Of a stretch of DNA of 55,101 nucleotides, positions 29,713-37,972 are shown piece after piece. Source of the DNA: a virus. Numbering within the stretch: position 1 is the first letter of the stretch; each line of letters opens with the position of its first letter. Both the position numbers and the translations under genes were made by a program. The notes under the pieces are model-generated. The model was not told where the DNA came from. It searched no databases and saw nothing but the letters and a program-made list of their open reading frames with translations. The stretch covers positions 1 to 55,101 of the IMG/VR virus record IMGVR_UViG_3300036770_003769; one strand, given 5' to 3'.

Positions 29713-30153
29713 ATGAAGTATTTTCAAGGATATTTTAAACCTAAAAATCCTAGCAAATATTTAGGTGACTCGCAAAACATAATTTACAGGTCTAGTTACG
29801 AGTATCGTGTAATGACCTACTTTGATACCAACCCCAACATCCTTAAATGGGGCAGCGAAGAGTTTCATATCCCATACTTTTCTCCAGTAGATCGTTCTTG
29901 GCACCGATATTTCCCAGATTTCATCATCAAAGCGAAGGGTAAAGACGGGAACACAAAAACTATTGTAATTGAAGTGAAACCTTCAAGCCAGACCGTTCCC
30001 CCTAAAGTTGGACAAAAACCGACTCGAAGGTACATTAATGAAATTGTTACTTGGGGTGTGAATGAAGCCAAGTGGAAAGCCGCGCAGGAATACTGTTTAG
30101 ATCGCGGTTGGAGTTTCCAGATCATCACAGAAAAGGATTTAAACATTAAATAA
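29713..30153 (+). CDS. 4: Head completion protein gp4
   Basis: 146 residues, close to T4 gp4 (150). Visible residues fit a TnsA-like nuclease fold: E30, D69 in RYFPDF and the E87-x-K89 pair in VIEVKPS. Family members are needed for T4-type head completion, though how the nuclease-like fold acts there is unclear. It opens the plus-strand block, with the start ATG 19 nt from the divergent gp48 ATG. The order gp4 then gp2-like mirrors the T4 2-4-53-5 neighbourhood with local rearrangement. Confidence 0.88.
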   Translation: MKYFQGYFKPKNPSKYLGDSQNIIYRSSYEYRVMTYFDTNPNILKWGSEEFHIPYFSPVDRSWHRYFPDFIIKAKGKDGNTKTIVIEVKPSSQTVPPKVGQKPTRRYINEIVTWGVNEAKWKAAQEYCLDRGWSFQIITEKDLNIK

Positions 30154-30161
30154 ATATTCCC

Positions 30162-30743
30162 ATGGCTAATGTATTAGATAGACTCAGCGCTCAAATGAAT
30201 CAGGCTGGCGTTGCTCAACGCACGGCGCAAGCGCGCACATGGCTAAAAAACAAAATATCGGAATTGCGATCAGTTCGTCGTAATACAATCATTCAAGATA
30301 AAAGTAGAGCCGCGACGGGATTCTATCCAGGTCGCATGTACTTCTACTTTTATGATCCAAAAATGAAGAAAACTTTACCTTATTATGACAGGTTTCCATT
30401 AGTGATTCCTGTCGAGAAATATAAAGATGGGTTTCTCGGGTTAAATCTGCATTATCTACCAGTAAAGTATCGTTTAATATTGTTAGATAAATTATATGAA
30501 ACTTTAAATAATGAACGTTATGATGACACAACTAAAATGCAACTATCCTACGATTTACTCGCAGGTGCTGCTCGATATGAAGAATTTAAACCTTGCTTAA
30601 AACGTTATCTAACGTCACACATAGCGTCAGGTTTAATTGAGATTGAACCGTCCAATTGGGAAATAGCACTGTTCCTACCTGTTGAAATGTTTGTCGGTGC
30701 CACGAAAGAACAAGTTCACCGCGAATCGCTGGAGATGATCTAA
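30162..30743 (+). CDS. Probable DNA end protector gp2-like
   Basis: 193 residues. The conserved block FYPGRMYFYFYDPK, LPYYDRFPLVIP, GFLGLNLHYLP is shared by proteins annotated as DNA end protector (T4 gp2) in T4-like phages. T4 gp2 is longer (274), so the assignment is tentative. gp2 in T4 binds DNA ends at the portal and blocks RecBCD. The neighbourhood (next to gp4) agrees with T4. The N-terminus is basic (TWLKNKISELRSVRRN), suiting DNA contact. Alternative: a short tail/neck protein of unknown role. Confidence 0.6.
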   Translation: MANVLDRLSAQMNQAGVAQRTAQARTWLKNKISELRSVRRNTIIQDKSRAATGFYPGRMYFYFYDPKMKKTLPYYDRFPLVIPVEKYKDGFLGLNLHYLPVKYRLILLDKLYETLNNERYDDTTKMQLSYDLLAGAARYEEFKPCLKRYLTSHIASGLIEIEPSNWEIALFLPVEMFVGATKEQVHRESLEMI

Positions 30744-31865
30744 ATGGCATTCACAATACCAGGTTTTGAACCGAAACAACCGCCACAACAAACCACGCCT
30801 CCTGCGCAACAGATTCCTCCGCCACCAGCGGATAACAGTCGCACGACTCTAGGTTTGGATAGTAGCGTTGTTCGAAATATTTTTTCCATTGACAACTTCA
30901 GAGCGAAAATTAATTCGTTTGGTGGGTTGCAGAAAACAAACCGATTTTATGTTGAAATTTTCAGCCCACGTTGGACTAACGATGTGATGGATCGTATGAA
31001 GTTTCTTTGCGAAGCCGCAGAGTTGCCTGGTAAAACGATTATGACCAACGATGCTAAAATCTATGGTCCTGCTTATAAAGTTGCGACAGGAACTGTGTTT
31101 AATGAAATTACATTAACGTTCCTTTGCACGAACGATATGAGAGAAAAAACTCAATTTGAACTTTGGATGAACTGTGTTCAAGATCCAAAAACGTTCAATA
31201 TGCAATATCGCGATTCATACGTCGGAACTGTCTCTGTCATCGCTTTAAGTGAGACGCCAGAAATTCAAGATCCAAAGGCGGCTGCAGCGGCTCAGGCAAA
31301 CAATCCAATGTCGCTAATTGATAAGATACCATCAAACGTTATTGATTTGACGGTTGATGCATTTAGAGCAATTAAACGCAGAGTTGATGGTGGAGCGTCA
31401 GAAAATCCTGCCGCACAAAGTAGCCCAGAAGTTCCAACTCCAAAAGTATATTGGGTTAAGTTGATTGATGCATTTCCAGTTGCAATTGCTCCAGTGCCAT
31501 TAAGTTGGTCTGACGATGGCTTTATGAGAATTCAAGTCACCTTTGCCTATCACCGTTGGGAAAGTATTTCAGAAACGATTGCTAAAATGGAAGAAGTTGT
31601 GGTACAAGGAAGCAGACTTTCAAATCCAATTAAGTTAGCACAAAAACTTTCTTCGTTAGTTAATAGCGCGAACAAAGAGAATTTGAAAAATATGGCAATT
31701 GGTCGTTTAGAGAATACAATACTAAATTCATTCAACGACACTGACGGAACGTTGAGGCAAATTTCAACTAGCGGAGAAAAATCAATAAACAATGCATTGA
31801 ATAACATCTCCGAAAAAGTTGGATTCAAGTTGAATAAAATATCATTTAATTCTGGTAGAAGATAG
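30744..31865 (+). CDS. 54: Baseplate tail-tube initiator gp54-like
   Basis: 373 residues (T4 gp54 320). After a Pro/Gln-rich N-terminus (residues 8-33) comes the tube-protein fold also seen in gp19: NRFYVEIFSPRW, CEAAELPGKTI, TLTFLCTNDMREKTQFELWM. A middle linker (about 175-230) is followed by WVKLIDAFPVAIAPVPLSW and FAYHRWE, which are typical of gp54. gp54 sits on gp48 and nucleates the tube. The ATG follows the upstream stop directly, suggesting translational coupling. Intact. Confidence 0.82.
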   Translation: MAFTIPGFEPKQPPQQTTPPAQQIPPPPADNSRTTLGLDSSVVRNIFSIDNFRAKINSFGGLQKTNRFYVEIFSPRWTNDVMDRMKFLCEAAELPGKTIMTNDAKIYGPAYKVATGTVFNEITLTFLCTNDMREKTQFELWMNCVQDPKTFNMQYRDSYVGTVSVIALSETPEIQDPKAAAAAQANNPMSLIDKIPSNVIDLTVDAFRAIKRRVDGGASENPAAQSSPEVPTPKVYWVKLIDAFPVAIAPVPLSWSDDGFMRIQVTFAYHRWESISETIAKMEEVVVQGSRLSNPIKLAQKLSSLVNSANKENLKNMAIGRLENTILNSFNDTDGTLRQISTSGEKSINNALNNISEKVGFKLNKISFNSGRR

Positions 31866-31879
31866 CAAGTGGAGTAATT

Positions 31880-32614
31880 ATGTTACCTAAAATTGATCAT
31901 CCAATTCATGAGATTGAATTGAATTCTATAAAGAAGGTTGTTAAATTTAGACCATTTCTCGTAAAAGAAGAAAAGATTCTTTTAATGGCTTTAGAAGCCA
32001 ATGATGAGACGTCAATGATTAACGCCATTCGTCAAATTATTCAAAACTGCGTTATTGAACCGCAAAACTTTAGTGTTGATGATTTGGCAATCTATGATTT
32101 AGAATACTTCTTTATAAAACTTCGTGCCCATTCAATGGGAGAAATTATCGAAACAAAGTATACATGCCAGCAAGTCGCTCCTGAAAGCGGAGAGAAGTGC
32201 GGCAATCTTATGGATGTAAAAGTAAATCTATTTGACGTAAAATTAAAGAATATGGATTGCAACCCAATTATCAAGTTCACTGATAAGATTGGCGTTAAGA
32301 TGAAGCATCCGAATATTAATTCTTTACAACAAATGTCTGAGATTAATTTCTCAGAAAGCGTCAAAAATGTAATTGATTTCATTTACGATTGTGTTGATTC
32401 CGCTTTTGATGAGAATCAGACATATGCGAAGGATGAAATTAGCCGAGAAGAGTTTACTGAGTTTGTCGAAAATATGACAAAGAATGACTTCGATAAATTT
32501 GAAGCATACTTCACATCATTACCGAAGTTATCTCATGTGATTGAGAAAGGTTGTTCAAGGTGCGGATTTGAACATAAAATCGTCTTGGAGGGAATCGGCG
32601 ATTTTTTCGATTAA
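31880..32614 (+). CDS. 26: Baseplate hub/tail chaperone gp26-like
   Basis: 244 residues (T4 gp26 208), from the ATG at 31880 with a GGAG RBS. The N-terminal segment VVKFRPFLVKEEKILLMALE is characteristic of the gp26 family. Four cysteines, C96/C107 and C225/C228, look like a zinc site. T4 gp26 is a hub-assembly protein, and the family resembles the tail assembly chaperones of other phages. The last codons are GAT TTT TTC GAT TAA, which contain the slippery heptamer T_TTT_TTC. A -1 shift there fuses the protein to the next gp51-like segment. Confidence 0.85.
   Translation: MLPKIDHPIHEIELNSIKKVVKFRPFLVKEEKILLMALEANDETSMINAIRQIIQNCVIEPQNFSVDDLAIYDLEYFFIKLRAHSMGEIIETKYTCQQVAPESGEKCGNLMDVKVNLFDVKLKNMDCNPIIKFTDKIGVKMKHPNINSLQQMSEINFSESVKNVIDFIYDCVDSAFDENQTYAKDEISREEFTEFVENMTKNDFDKFEAYFTSLPKLSHVIEKGCSRCGFEHKIVLEGIGDFFD
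32602..32608 (+). other. Putative -1 ribosomal frameshift site
   Basis: T_TTT_TTC lies in the correct zero-frame phase (X_XXY_YYZ), two codons before the gp26 stop. Slipping back by one base enters exactly the frame that encodes the gp51-like segment. No clear downstream pseudoknot was folded by eye. Confidence 0.65.
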
Positions 32615-32811
32615 GCCTTTGTAATGAAAATCTGAAGAACTTTTTTAAAACTAACTTTGCATTGATAAAACACCACAACTTTAATGTGGCTGAGTTGGAA
32701 AATATGATCCCTTGGGAGAGGGAGACATATGTGTTGCTAGTCATACAGTACTTGAAGCAAGAGCAAGAGCGTCAACAATTAGAGCAATTAGCGAAAAAGA
32801 AGAGTAGATAA
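32608..32811 (+). CDS. 51: gp51-like segment, likely made as gp26-gp51 frameshift product
   Basis: This frame runs open from the slippery site to TAA at 32809-32811 and encodes about 67 residues. They include FNVAELENMIPWERETY and a charged helical C-terminus (LKQEQERQQLEQLAKKK). The MIPWERE motif is typical of gp51 proteins of T4-like phages. T4 gp51 is an assembly catalyst for the baseplate hub and is an independent gene. Here the frame lacks an ATG before the conserved motif; only weak TTG (32662) or GTG (32686) codons without a good RBS are present. Expression by frameshift from gp26 is the best reading, like the lambda G/GT pair. Independent initiation is not excluded. Confidence 0.7.
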   Translation, partial: RLSLCNENLKNFFKTNFALIKHHNFNVAELENMIPWERETYVLLVIQYLKQEQERQQLEQLAKKKSR

Positions 32812-32813
32812 AA

Positions 32814-34550
32814 ATGCCAAACGAATCGTCATCCCCTACACCAAGTCCACTTGCAACGCTAATTGGTGGTGGCAAACAGCCACAAACAAAAAAGGCTACT
32901 CCAAAACAAAAAGTTGACGGTATGCGTTCATATACAGCTGGACGTTCTGTTGGAGATTTTCTTGCTGCACAATCCGAAAGTCCATTCCTACGATCCATGT
33001 ATGCTTATAGTAAGACGATTCGTCAGCGTAGAGAAATGGAAGACAGAAAAAAAGCAGGTATGCCAACAGAGGAAGGTTTAGAAGGAGAAGAAGGTGGGCA
33101 AACTCCGAAAAAACGCACAGGCATTAGAACAATTCAAACATTTCGTCGTCAACTTAAGACTGTTGAAAAGGTGACTGTTGAAACACAAAAAGACACTAAA
33201 GAAGTTATCAAAGCAATCAGTGAGATAAAAAAAGGTATTTTGGGTATCAAGAGTGCTATTAGCAATTTAAGAAGTTCACTCGGTAAAATCACAAGTTCAA
33301 TTACACCGTCGCCAGAAAATTCAATTGCTGCGTCAGCTGCACGTATGTATGATACTGCTGGAGCAGATACAAAAGAGTTATTAAAACCAATTGACGTGAA
33401 ATCTTCTGGTGGTGAAGATTTTATGTATTACAGAGGCGCACCACAAGGTCGACAATTCTATAAGAAAGGTAAATCAGGAACAGCTGGTGCAATTGCATCA
33501 AAGGAATTGAGTCAAGATCTTTATGCACAATTGGATAAGAAATTATCCATGATTAGCGCACAAATGAATGGTGGCGTTGACGATCAAGGAAAAGTATTAG
33601 CGCCAAAAGATTATGGTCCATTAAAAGAAGTGGACGATAAAGAAGAAGTTGAAAAGTTAGAAAAAGCATTAGATGCTGCATTGAGGAAAGTTCTACCTAG
33701 TGCATTAGAAGAGGCTGGAATGGGTCAACAAATGCCAATGCCTGGTGGTGGCGGTGGTGGTATATTAGATGGACTTGGAAGTTTAGCCATGAGAGGTGTT
33801 GGGGCATTGGCTCGTGGTGCTGGTGCATTGGGTAAAAAAGCATTTCAAGGAGTCAAAAACCTTGGAAGTAAAGTCGGAAACTTTATGCGCGGTGGTGCTG
33901 CACCAGCATTAACGCCAACAATGCCAACAGGAACTGCTGCTCCAGCAACAACAGTACCAGCAGCTAAAGTTGCTGCAGCTGAAACTGCAGGGACAACAGC
34001 AACAAAAGGTGCAGCAGCTGCAACAAGTGCTGGCGAAGCGGCTGCGAAAACAGGAACAAAAACTGCAGCCAAAGCAGCAGGTAAAGGTGTATTGAAATCT
34101 GCTCTAAAGAAAATCCCAATCATCGGCGCTGTTGCAGGATTAGGTTTTGCTGCAAGTAGATTAATGGCTGGTGATAAAACGGGTGCGGCATTAGAAGCTG
34201 CCTCTGGATTAGCGGGAACGATTCCTGGAATTGGTACTGCCGCTTCTGTTGGACTTGATGCAACTCTTGCTGCTCGTGATGCTGGAATGTTTGGTAAAAC
34301 TGCATCCGCACTTCCTTTGAATAACGACATACCAGCAACAATTGTTGAACGCTCTAGTGCACAATTAGATGCAACGAAAAATTCTGCTGCACCTATTGTG
34401 ATAAATGCGCCATCATCACCACCAGCAGTTCCTCCTCCACCACCACAACAAAAAGTTATAACTGGAACGCCTGTGGTGCGCAATCCTGATGATGCATTCA
34501 TTAGAGCAACATCAAGAGACTTCTATCATCCAGCATCAATGTACAAATAA
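32814..34550 (+). CDS. 29: Tape measure / hub protein gp29-like
   Basis: 578 residues, nearly the length of T4 gp29 (590), the tail-length determinator. The N-terminal half is charged and helical (FLRSMYAYSKTIRQRREMED, VKTVEKVT-type heptads, STNLRSSL). The C-terminal half is Gly/Ala-rich with hydrophobic stretches (GVLKSALKKIPIIGAVAGLG, AASGLAGTIPGIGTAASVGL), as expected of a tape measure that must later leave the tube. It follows gp26/gp51 directly, the usual chaperone-then-tape-measure order. If length scales as in T4, the tail tube would be about as long as T4's. No enzymatic domain is seen. Confidence 0.75.
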   Translation: MPNESSSPTPSPLATLIGGGKQPQTKKATPKQKVDGMRSYTAGRSVGDFLAAQSESPFLRSMYAYSKTIRQRREMEDRKKAGMPTEEGLEGEEGGQTPKKRTGIRTIQTFRRQLKTVEKVTVETQKDTKEVIKAISEIKKGILGIKSAISNLRSSLGKITSSITPSPENSIAASAARMYDTAGADTKELLKPIDVKSSGGEDFMYYRGAPQGRQFYKKGKSGTAGAIASKELSQDLYAQLDKKLSMISAQMNGGVDDQGKVLAPKDYGPLKEVDDKEEVEKLEKALDAALRKVLPSALEEAGMGQQMPMPGGGGGGILDGLGSLAMRGVGALARGAGALGKKAFQGVKNLGSKVGNFMRGGAAPALTPTMPTGTAAPATTVPAAKVAAAETAGTTATKGAAAATSAGEAAAKTGTKTAAKAAGKGVLKSALKKIPIIGAVAGLGFAASRLMAGDKTGAALEAASGLAGTIPGIGTAASVGLDATLAARDAGMFGKTASALPLNNDIPATIVERSSAQLDATKNSAAPIVINAPSSPPAVPPPPPQQKVITGTPVVRNPDDAFIRATSRDFYHPASMYK

Positions 34551-34576
34551 AAAAGGGAGGCTTTCGCCTCCCTTCT
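34551..34576. terminator. Bidirectional terminator between tape measure and gp32
   Basis: A GGGAGGC/GCCTCCC stem with a 4-nt loop (34555-34572) is flanked by A-rich and T-rich runs on both strands. It ends the plus-strand tail genes and the minus-strand gp32 transcript, which converge here. Confidence 0.85.
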
Positions 34577-34604
34577 CTTAATATAACCAACTCGGATTGG
34601 TATA

Positions 34605-35474
34605 TTAATCTTCAGCCAACTTTCCGAAGAAAGCCATTGAATCATCATCGTCAGTAGCGGCAACGCCGACATCTTCATCAGCCAGTTCGAGATCTTCAGC
34701 CTTCGACTTTGCACGCGCAGCGGCAACGCCATCAAGACCAAGAACGCGATCTAACTTCGACTTCAATTCATCGTAAGACTTAAAGTGCTTCGGATCGAGG
34801 AATTCCTTGAGAGAATATTCCGCTTTCCAAATACTTTCGATCTTATCGTCATCACCATCAAACAATGGAGACGGAGTATCAAACTCAGACTTATCGTAGT
34901 TACGATAGCCTTCAACCTTACGGATCTTGAGTTTGAAGTTAGCACCATCCCAGAAGCTGAACGGATTGACTGCCTTCTCATCTTCAAATTGCGGTTCGAT
35001 CTTTTCCTTGATCTTATCAAAGATTTTCTTACCGTACTTGTAGAGGAAAACTTTTCCTTCGTTGGCAGGATTTGCAGTATCCTTAATGACAAGAACGTTT
35101 GAGATATAAGTCAAACGACGCTTCTGCTTGCGAGCAATTTCCTTGTTCGCTTCAATGCCAGAGTTCCAGAGTTGAGTGTTGTACTCAGACACAGGATCCT
35201 TCTGACCAAGAGTCGTCAAACTGTTCTCAATGTACCAACCACCAGGACCTTGGAAGCCATGACTGAACACTTGAACCCACGGCATACCATCTTCCCCATC
35301 GACAGCAGGGGCATCAAGAAAACGAATGACAGCGTAGCCATTACCAGCGGCATCAACCTCTGGTTGCCACATGCGTTCATCTTCTTTTGAACCACTGTTC
35401 TTTGTGGTAGATTCGAGTGCTCGAGCGAGCTTTCCAAGAGAGGAGTTCTTCTTGAGTGCAGATAGATTAGACAT
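34605..35474 (-). CDS. 32: Single-stranded DNA-binding protein gp32
   Basis: 289 residues (T4 gp32 301). The order is typical of gp32: a basic N-terminal LAST-like region (SALKKNSSLGKLARALEST), the OB core (MWQPEVDAAGNGYAVIRFLDAP, VQVFSHGFQGPGGWYIENSL, GKVFLYKYGKKIFDKI) and an acidic tail (ADEDVGVAATDDDDSMAFFGKLAED). The zinc-finger cysteines of T4 gp32 are absent: the region reads SLTTLGQKDPVSEYN. The same loss is known in cyanophage-type gp32. It coats single-stranded DNA at the fork and recruits gp59/gp41. It is driven by its own promoter (35539-35567). Confidence 0.93.
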   Translation of the reverse strand: MSNLSALKKNSSLGKLARALESTTKNSGSKEDERMWQPEVDAAGNGYAVIRFLDAPAVDGEDGMPWVQVFSHGFQGPGGWYIENSLTTLGQKDPVSEYNTQLWNSGIEANKEIARKQKRRLTYISNVLVIKDTANPANEGKVFLYKYGKKIFDKIKEKIEPQFEDEKAVNPFSFWDGANFKLKIRKVEGYRNYDKSEFDTPSPLFDGDDDKIESIWKAEYSLKEFLDPKHFKSYDELKSKLDRVLGLDGVAAARAKSKAEDLELADEDVGVAATDDDDSMAFFGKLAED

Positions 35475-35538
35475 ATGTATTACCTCGTATGTATTGTATT
35501 AGTAGTATTAATTGTATCCACATTTTCATAACAACAAT

Positions 35539-35567
35539 AGTATATATTAAACCGCGACAGGAGTCAA
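35539..35567 (-). promoter_or_regulatory. Sigma70-type promoter for gp32
   Basis: The minus strand reads TTGACT, a 17-base spacer, then TATACT, 65 nt before the gp32 ATG. The -35 box lies inside the C-terminal codons of gp59. A GAGGT RBS follows downstream. Confidence 0.8.
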
Positions 35568-36155
35568 CTCCTTCTTGATCATGAATTTAAACATACTATC
35601 ATTCAACGGAGCATAAGCAAAAAAGAATGGCTTATACTTATTGAATTTCTTGTAAAGATCACTCCATATAAAGTCATCTTCAATCTTTGTATTCCAACGA
35701 TCAAACAACTTGATTGCGTGATCTAATATGATTAGTGAATCCAGATTAATTTCCTTTTGCATGTATAGATTGAGAAGTTCAGGGAACTGCCCATCCTTAC
35801 AGCGTAATGAATCACCAAAGTTAATTTGTTTAAGTTTGTTTAGATCTTCGTTAAAATTTTCAGCGCGTGCGGATTGCCAAGTTTTCCAATCTTTAAAAAG
35901 TTGTTTTGCTTCGTCTTTGAGTAGTTCACTTATCCAATTTTTATCTTTATGAAAGAAGTTCACTGCATAAAAATATGGCAGTTCACCTTCGTCATACATT
36001 CTTGCTATTCTGTGAAATGAGTATTTGTCTTTTCTTAAATCAAACGTTTCAATTGTCGTTCTTGATTTGCCATTGTATTGAAAGTAGTCGAAGTGATCAT
36101 TAGTGAAATGCAATCTCACTGACATGTAACAAACATAGGCGTCGTAGCCATTCAT
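35547..36155 (-). CDS. 59: Loader of gp41 helicase, gp59-like
   Basis: 202 residues (T4 gp59 217). The N-terminal half, with YKxYLxxxxHFT-like YVCYMSVRLHFTNDHFDYFQY and DLRKDKYSFHRIARM, matches the helicase loader family (T4: RRDKYFFQKLSEKY). The rest is helical with LYMQKEINLDSLIILDHAI. gp59 binds fork DNA and gp32 and loads gp41. The gene order gp33-gp59-gp32 on one strand is as in T4. It overlaps gp33 by 4 nt. Confidence 0.85.
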   Translation of the reverse strand: MNGYDAYVCYMSVRLHFTNDHFDYFQYNGKSRTTIETFDLRKDKYSFHRIARMYDEGELPYFYAVNFFHKDKNWISELLKDEAKQLFKDWKTWQSARAENFNEDLNKLKQINFGDSLRCKDGQFPELLNLYMQKEINLDSLIILDHAIKLFDRWNTKIEDDFIWSDLYKKFNKYKPFFFAYAPLNDSMFKFMIKKELTPVAV

Positions 36156-36373
36156 ATTGGCAATCTAGATGACCTTTGTATGAAACGTAACGTCTGTGCT
36201 TCAACTTCAATTTTAGATTTTAGGTTTTCGTTGACGAGACTGGCAGCAACTTCAACCTCAAGACCACTTTCTTCGCAATAATGAGTTATAGCGTCAATTA
36301 GACTTAAATTCATCTTACTAGCCATTTCTTCAATCATTAAACAAAAATTATTTTTTTCTTCGCGAGTTGCCAT
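36152..36373 (-). CDS. 33: Late transcription coactivator gp33-like
   Basis: 73 residues, shorter than T4 gp33 (112) but similar to cyanophage gp33 in layout: MIEEMASKMNLSLIDAITHYCEESGLE, then VAASLVNENLKSKIEVEA and a C-terminal SRLPI. The C-terminus of gp33 in T4 binds the sliding clamp and its core bridges to RNA polymerase at late promoters. The neighbour gp59, with a 4-nt overlap, supports the call. Its presence agrees with TATAAATA-like elements before late genes in this window. Confidence 0.75.
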   Translation of the reverse strand: MATREEKNNFCLMIEEMASKMNLSLIDAITHYCEESGLEVEVAASLVNENLKSKIEVEAQTLRFIQRSSRLPI

Positions 36374-37416
36374 CAGCTTGGTCCAAATACTTCGTTAATT
36401 ACGCGATTGACTTTGATGAATTTACCTTTATGGTAGAGTTGATACAGATCCTCAGCACCAACATAAGTGCATGCAGAACGAATACCACCCAAAAGATGTT
36501 TCACAGTGTTTGACACTTTACCGCGATACGGTATATAGACCTCTTTTCCTTCACTGGCTCGATAGTCAGCAACACCACCATTGTGAAGTTCTTGTGCAGC
36601 CTTCGAAGCCATACCATAGAATGGTATCCTGCTTGCGTCTTTGATATTATCTCTGAATCCTGGCGGCAAGCCTTCTTCATGCGCTGCAAACATACCACCA
36701 ATCATAACAAAGTGCGCACCTGCAGCGAATGCTTTGGCTACATCTCCAGGGCAGGTACAACCACCATCAGACATAATACGACCACGCGCTGATTCTGCTG
36801 CATCATAACATTCAAGAACCGCAGAGAGTTGTGGGTAACCAACGCCAGTCATCTTACGAGTCGTGCAAACTGATCCAGGACCGATGCCAATCTTAACGAT
36901 ATCCGCACCGACTTCAATGAGAGACTCAACTGCTTCTGGTGTTACGACATTGCCTGCAATTAAACCATACTCTGGATAGTTCTCTGCAAACTCGCCAACA
37001 AAATCTAAAAATCTAGAAGTATAACCATTAGCAACATCAATACAAACTGCGCGTGGAATGGGTATATCATTGTCGATACAGTGGGCGTGGAAATTTGTAA
37101 ACTTGTCTAGATCAGTGTTATTAGCGCCAAGAGAATAAATTGCATAATGTGCAACGTCACGCTCTGTATCGTAAAAGTCAATTAGCGCATTTAGAGGATA
37201 ATGTTTATTTAATGCAGTAAGGATATTATCGCGACTCAATGCTGTAGCCATCTCGAAAGTACCAACACCGTCCATGTTTGCTGCAACGATTGGAACTACA
37301 TCTAGGTCGAAAAAATCAACTTCAAGATCAACCAATTGACGCGAATGTAGATCTGAGTGTTTTGGCACTAGAAGTACATCAGCAAAATCTAATTTCGTTT
37401 CAACATCTATCTTCAT
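36373..37416 (-). CDS. guaC: GMP reductase
   Basis: 347 residues, the usual length for bacterial GuaC. The active-site loop is clear: [20 protein letters not shown] with catalytic C184, then [19 protein letters not shown] and [11 protein letters not shown]. The loop [22 protein letters not shown] distinguishes GMP reductase from IMP dehydrogenase, which also has a CBS insert that is absent here. It converts GMP to IMP with NADPH, feeding adenine nucleotide synthesis. The start has an AAGGTG RBS. It overlaps gp33 (TGATG) and lies in the replication operon. A phage copy could rebalance the purine pool during replication; that is inference. Confidence 0.9.
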   Translation of the reverse strand: MKIDVETKLDFADVLLVPKHSDLHSRQLVDLEVDFFDLDVVPIVAANMDGVGTFEMATALSRDNILTALNKHYPLNALIDFYDTERDVAHYAIYSLGANNTDLDKFTNFHAHCIDNDIPIPRAVCIDVANGYTSRFLDFVGEFAENYPEYGLIAGNVVTPEAVESLIEVGADIVKIGIGPGSVCTTRKMTGVGYPQLSAVLECYDAAESARGRIMSDGGCTCPGDVAKAFAAGAHFVMIGGMFAAHEEGLPPGFRDNIKDASRIPFYGMASKAAQELHNGGVADYRASEGKEVYIPYRGKVSNTVKHLLGGIRSACTYVGAEDLYQLYHKGKFIKVNRVINEVFGPS

Positions 37417-37426
37417 ATATTACACC

Positions 37427-37969
37427 TTACTCATAAAATATGTGCGCACCAATTTTGGTGATACGCTGTTTATGTTTAGCCCAGAAAGGTTTTACATAGT
37501 CAGCATGATAGTATAACGCATTACGCAGTTCAGGTAAAGTATTTTTTTCACCTGAGATTATATCCTCAGACATCTTGTGTATATGTTTCCAGTGTATGTC
37601 TTGGAATCTGGTATTGGAAATCTTTCTTTGACAAACCCAGCTGAATTCACAAGTTGTCTTTCTTTCATATACGACTCTACAAATTGAGTTAGCAAAGTCT
37701 TCATGTTTAACGCGATTAAGCGTCACAGTCGCGACTGCCAACTGACCTTTTTTAGACTCGCCAGCAGATTCGTAATAAATGTTATCTGCCAAACAAATTG
37801 CTTGTTCCTTATCGAAATTGTGACCCAGTAAATTTTCAATGTTATCTTTTAGATAAAGTTTATATGCTCCGTACATTATCAACGGGAATACTATTAAGAA
37901 TATGATAACATAATAAAAGATAAAAGAAACAATTTTCTTTCTTAAGAACTCAAAACTTTCTTCATTCAT
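37427..37969 (-). CDS. Membrane-anchored SleB-type cell wall hydrolase
   Basis: 180 residues. Residues about 12-36 form a hydrophobic segment (IVSFIFYYVIIFLIVFPLIM) acting as a signal anchor. The rest is a Hydrolase_2/SleB domain: LADNIYYESAGESKKGQLAV, TVTLNRV, CEFSWVCQ and HADYVKPFW. SleB-family enzymes are lytic transglycosylases that cut peptidoglycan; the glutamate in YYESAGE is the likely catalytic acid. It is paralogous to the upstream gene, separated by 3 nt. A role in lysis is likely, with the N-terminal anchor exporting the domain through Sec. Confidence 0.85.
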   Translation of the reverse strand: MNEESFEFLRKKIVSFIFYYVIIFLIVFPLIMYGAYKLYLKDNIENLLGHNFDKEQAICLADNIYYESAGESKKGQLAVATVTLNRVKHEDFANSICRVVYERKTTCEFSWVCQRKISNTRFQDIHWKHIHKMSEDIISGEKNTLPELRNALYYHADYVKPFWAKHKQRITKIGAHIFYE

Positions 37970-37972
37970 AAA

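Noticed and set aside
30147-30156. TAAATAAATA before gp2-like on the plus strand
   Set aside because: Only 6 nt from the ATG and part of the gp4 stop; not a plausible late promoter.
33845-34501. 218-codon minus-strand ORF, Ala/Pro-rich
   Set aside because: Shadow of the tape measure's Ala-rich codons; no RBS or neighbour in phase.
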